In this document: positions 4,315 through 6,190 of the stretch, piece by piece
Numbering within the stretch: the first letter of the stretch is position 1
How the letters are laid out: each line of letters opens with the position of its first letter
Assembly (NCBI GenBank): GCA_031276105.1
Contig: JAISNS010000033.1
Span: 1-6,190, forward strand
Source of the DNA: Dysgonamonadaceae bacterium
Lineage (GTDB): Bacteria > Bacteroidota > Bacteroidia > Bacteroidales > Azobacteroidaceae
Direction: 5' to 3'
Length of the DNA: 6,190 nt
The notes under the pieces: model-generated
Database searches by the model: none
What the model saw: the letters and a program-made list of their open reading frames with translations, nothing else
What the model was told of the DNA's origin: nothing
Translations under genes and position numbers: made by a program

Positions 4315-5970
4315 TTATTTAACAAGCGTCTTAACGCTTGTCGTTCCTATTCTTACAATATAAACGCCTTTATTCAAACGGATTTCCGTATTTCCGGCAA
4401 GAGCGGATTGATACATTCGCTGTCCGGTCGCATTGTAAATCGAAACGGGAAGTGCTTCTTTTGTTTCGATAGAAATACCGTTTGAAACAGGTTTTACCGA
4501 AACAGCATCCTTATTTATTCCGGCCATTGCCGTAGGCGTAGCCGGCGCTTTTTCGATAATCGTTCCGAAATTTTCCCACACATCAGCTTCATCGTATTGT
4601 GGCTTGGCGCCGTCAGGAACATACAAGGTGGCCAAGTTTAACGATACATTATCAAAAAGATTCTCCGTCACTTCCTGCGGAGTATTCCAGCCGACTTCCA
4701 CATTTTGGAGAGACCAACAATCGGCAAAAGCGAGTTCGTCTATTTGAATGATACCCTCCGGAAGGATGACGGAAGTAAGAAGATCGCAATGAGCAAAAGC
4801 GCCATATCCGATACTTGTTACCGTTTCCGGAATAGTTAGAGAAGTAAATTGACAAAAATCAAATGCCTTTATTCCAATGCTTTTCAGACCTTCTGAAAAA
4901 GTGACGGAAGCGAGAGGAGTCATATTAAAAGCATAATCTTCAATACGTTCTACATTTCCCGGAATAAAAACAGAAGAGAGAAGATAACAGGAATCAAAAG
5001 TTCCTTTTTCTATGCAGGTTATCGCAGTGGGAATAACGACGGAAGTAATCCCGCTGTTAGCAAAAGCGGCTTCTCCAATCTTTGTAACATTTTCGGGAAT
5101 AGTAACAGCAGCCAGATTACGACAATCGGCAAAAGTAAAACCTTCAATCGCTGTTACGGTTTCAGGAATCAGTATCGAAGTGATAGCGCTGCCGGCAAAA
5201 GCGGATGCGCCGATCGCCGTCACACCATTTGGAACAGTGACAGAGGTCAAATTTTTGGCTCCGGCAAAAGCAGCCTTTTCGATTGCAATTACAGTGCTGG
5301 GAATCTCAAATTCCGTGTCTTCTTTTTGAGACGGATATTTCAACAAAACCGTTTTGTCGTTGTTGTAAAGTACACCGTTTTCGGAAGCATACAAAGGATT
5401 GCCGGCCTCCACATGGATAGCGGCAAGGTTGTTGCATCCGGAAAAAATGCTGTTCCCAATATAGCCTGCATTCCTTGAAATAAAAACGGAAATAAGATTG
5501 GCGCATCCGGCGAATGCACGATTCCCTATATTTTCAACATTACCGGAAAGGGTAATGGACGTCAATCCGCTGTTGAAAAAAGCAAAATTTCCGATACTTG
5601 TCACTTTTTCAGGAATTGCAACAGTCGGAAGACTCCGGCAATACATAAAAGCATAATTTCCGATACGGCTCACCGATTGCGGAATCGTGACGGAAATTAA
5701 TTTCTCGAAATTAATAAAAGCGTCATTTCCAATACCGGTTACGCCTTCTTCTATCACGACATGGGTAACCGATCCATAACCGGAAAACCACCAGGGCGGC
5801 GAGTTTTGAGATATCGCCGAAGAATAATCCGGCATATCGCCGGTACCGCTGATATTCAATGTTGTTTTGTCGTCATTCAACGACCATGTAAGCGAACCGG
5901 TTGTTCCGGTTTGAGCCAAACCGTTTAGACCCAATAGGGCTGTAAAAACAAATAACAGAATCTTTTTCAT
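4315..5970 (-). CDS. Secreted BspA-like leucine-rich-repeat protein with T9SS sorting domain
   Basis: The 551-residue protein starts with a signal peptide (MKKILLFVFTALLGLNGLAQ, likely cleaved near residue 19). Residues 25-50 carry a GSLTWSLNDD...LNISGTGDMPDY segment, which commonly precedes BspA-type repeats. From about residue 67 to 426 there are roughly 14 LRR_5 repeats of 22-24 residues with the pattern (T/S)SVTIPetVtsIGn-AF..C..L. One repeat is expanded around residues 183-235 (GNPLYASENGVLYNNDKTVLLKYP). A YDEADVWENFGTIIE segment (459-473) ends the domain. After a Pro/Ala linker, residues 490-551 form a type A T9SS C-terminal domain (SIYNATGQRMY, KGVYIVRIG), which directs export across the outer membrane and surface attachment. 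Surface adhesion is known for BspA homologues; the ligand here is unknown. ATG at 5970 is preceded by AAAGAAA. No clear TAnnTTTG promoter is seen in the 90-nt A/T-rich gap upstream. Confidence 0.92.
   Translation of the reverse strand: MKKILLFVFTALLGLNGLAQTGTTGSLTWSLNDDKTTLNISGTGDMPDYSSAISQNSPPWWFSGYGSVTHVVIEEGVTGIGNDAFINFEKLISVTIPQSVSRIGNYAFMYCRSLPTVAIPEKVTSIGNFAFFNSGLTSITLSGNVENIGNRAFAGCANLISVFISRNAGYIGNSIFSGCNNLAAIHVEAGNPLYASENGVLYNNDKTVLLKYPSQKEDTEFEIPSTVIAIEKAAFAGAKNLTSVTVPNGVTAIGASAFAGSAITSILIPETVTAIEGFTFADCRNLAAVTIPENVTKIGEAAFANSGITSVVIPTAITCIEKGTFDSCYLLSSVFIPGNVERIEDYAFNMTPLASVTFSEGLKSIGIKAFDFCQFTSLTIPETVTSIGYGAFAHCDLLTSVILPEGIIQIDELAFADCWSLQNVEVGWNTPQEVTENLFDNVSLNLATLYVPDGAKPQYDEADVWENFGTIIEKAPATPTAMAGINKDAVSVKPVSNGISIETKEALPVSIYNATGQRMYQSALAGNTEIRLNKGVYIVRIGTTSVKTLVK
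4322..4341. terminator. 8-bp stem-loop at convergent gene ends
   Basis: ACAAGCGT (4322-4329) and ACGCTTGT (4334-4341) form an 8-bp stem with a CTTA loop. It overlaps the last codons of the LRR gene and lies just past the stop of the pseudouridine synthase gene, where both transcripts need to end. On the minus strand only a mixed A/T stretch follows, and on the plus strand no U-run follows, so it is a weak intrinsic terminator at best. Confidence 0.3.
4693..5772 (-). repeat. LRR_5 (BspA-type) repeat array within the secreted protein
   Basis: About fourteen repeats of 66-72 nt encode the leucine-rich array. The DNA copies are diverged, sharing mostly the segments for AF (gcaaaagc-like on the plus strand) and for SVTIP. 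Spacing of the AF dipeptides (for example residues 107, 130, 152, 258, 302, 347) shows the 22-24 residue period. The array includes one expanded unit near its centre-left. Confidence 0.8.
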
Positions 5971-6060
5971 TTTCTTTAGTTTTTAAAATTTATAATTAAA
6001 TATTGTTTATTGTTATATATATACCGCGTCAATTCCCTGTTACCCTACTTTGTTCGGTAA

Positions 6061-6190
6061 TTATTTTACATACCGTTCCTCGCTTTTCAGTTGTTCAATA
6101 AAAATATTCCATTCCTTCTCTATTTTCGCCCTGTTTTTTTCACGCAATTCCTGATGTTTTTCCGGATACTTCAAAACGGAAACATCCGGA
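6061..6190 (-). CDS. C-terminal end of an unidentified charged protein
   Basis: A minus-strand frame is open from the right window edge to a TAA at 6061-6063, giving the last 42 residues. The sequence is strongly charged, rich in Lys and Glu (KYPEKHQELREKNRAKIEKE, then a WNIFIEQL stretch), and looks helical. I recognise no family and the rest of the gene is outside the window. Its stop lies 90 nt upstream of the LRR gene start on the same strand, so the two might share a transcript. No strong terminator separates them. Confidence 0.55.
   Translation of the reverse strand, partial: PDVSVLKYPEKHQELREKNRAKIEKEWNIFIEQLKSEERYVK

Noticed and set aside
5012..5329. Plus-strand 105-codon frame with internal repeats inside the LRR gene
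   Set aside because: Its repetitiveness simply mirrors the LRR repeats on the coding strand.
6014..6024. TATATATATA stretch as promoter of the LRR gene
   Set aside because: It lacks the TAnnTTTG form and a properly spaced TTTG element; likely just A/T-rich spacer.
6040..6060. Inverted repeat TTACC...GGTAA after the right-edge gene as a terminator
   Set aside because: Only 5 bp of stem with an 11-nt loop and no U-run; too weak to call.
1..6190. CRISPR array, tRNA, rRNA, insertion sequence or attachment site
   Set aside because: No regularly spaced identical repeats, cloverleaf-like sequences, transposase or recombinase genes were seen on reading both strands.

Overview
The window looks like chromosomal DNA of a Bacteroidota member, probably order Bacteroidales. 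Three things point there: promoters of the TTTG-N19-TAnnTTTG type, little use of Shine-Dalgarno sequences, and a BspA-type leucine-rich-repeat protein carrying a type IX secretion (T9SS) sorting domain. The family-level placement is inference. I see no rRNA, tRNA, CRISPR array or recognisable insertion sequence.

Left part (1-2180) reads leftward. It holds the 5' end of a CorC/HlyC-type (CNNM domain) membrane protein at the window edge. In front of it lies a long leader with a hairpin, a perfect 12-bp palindrome and a degenerate heptanucleotide repeat. Next come a 36-codon remnant of a DUF1697 gene (380-490) and a 442-residue protein of unknown function that starts with GTG (563-1891). Directly in front of that gene sits a 23-codon remnant of a ClbS/DfsB-family gene (1904-1975), still placed behind its own promoter -7 box. 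A possible 43-residue ORF follows at 2049-2180. The unknown gene is therefore bracketed by the 5' heads of two unrelated genes, which suggests past deletions or insertions here.

Middle part (2218-4312) reads rightward as a compact operon. A near-perfect Bacteroidota promoter drives a TetR-family regulator, which overlaps fabG (3-oxoacyl-ACP reductase) by 4 bp. After a 7-nt gap comes a short RluA-family pseudouridine synthase. A direct repeat over the -7 box and presumed transcription start is a candidate operator, so the regulator may control itself together with fatty-acid synthesis.

Right part (4315-6190) reads leftward. A 551-residue secreted BspA-like LRR protein with a T9SS C-terminal domain converges on the pseudouridine synthase gene, with only 2 nt between the two stop codons. 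Behind it, running off the right edge, is the 3' end of an unidentified charged protein (6061-6190).

The strongest candidates for a second look are the two gene-head remnants with likely promoter reuse, the uncharacterised 442-residue protein they flank, the structured leader of the CNNM gene, and the repeat over the tetR promoter.
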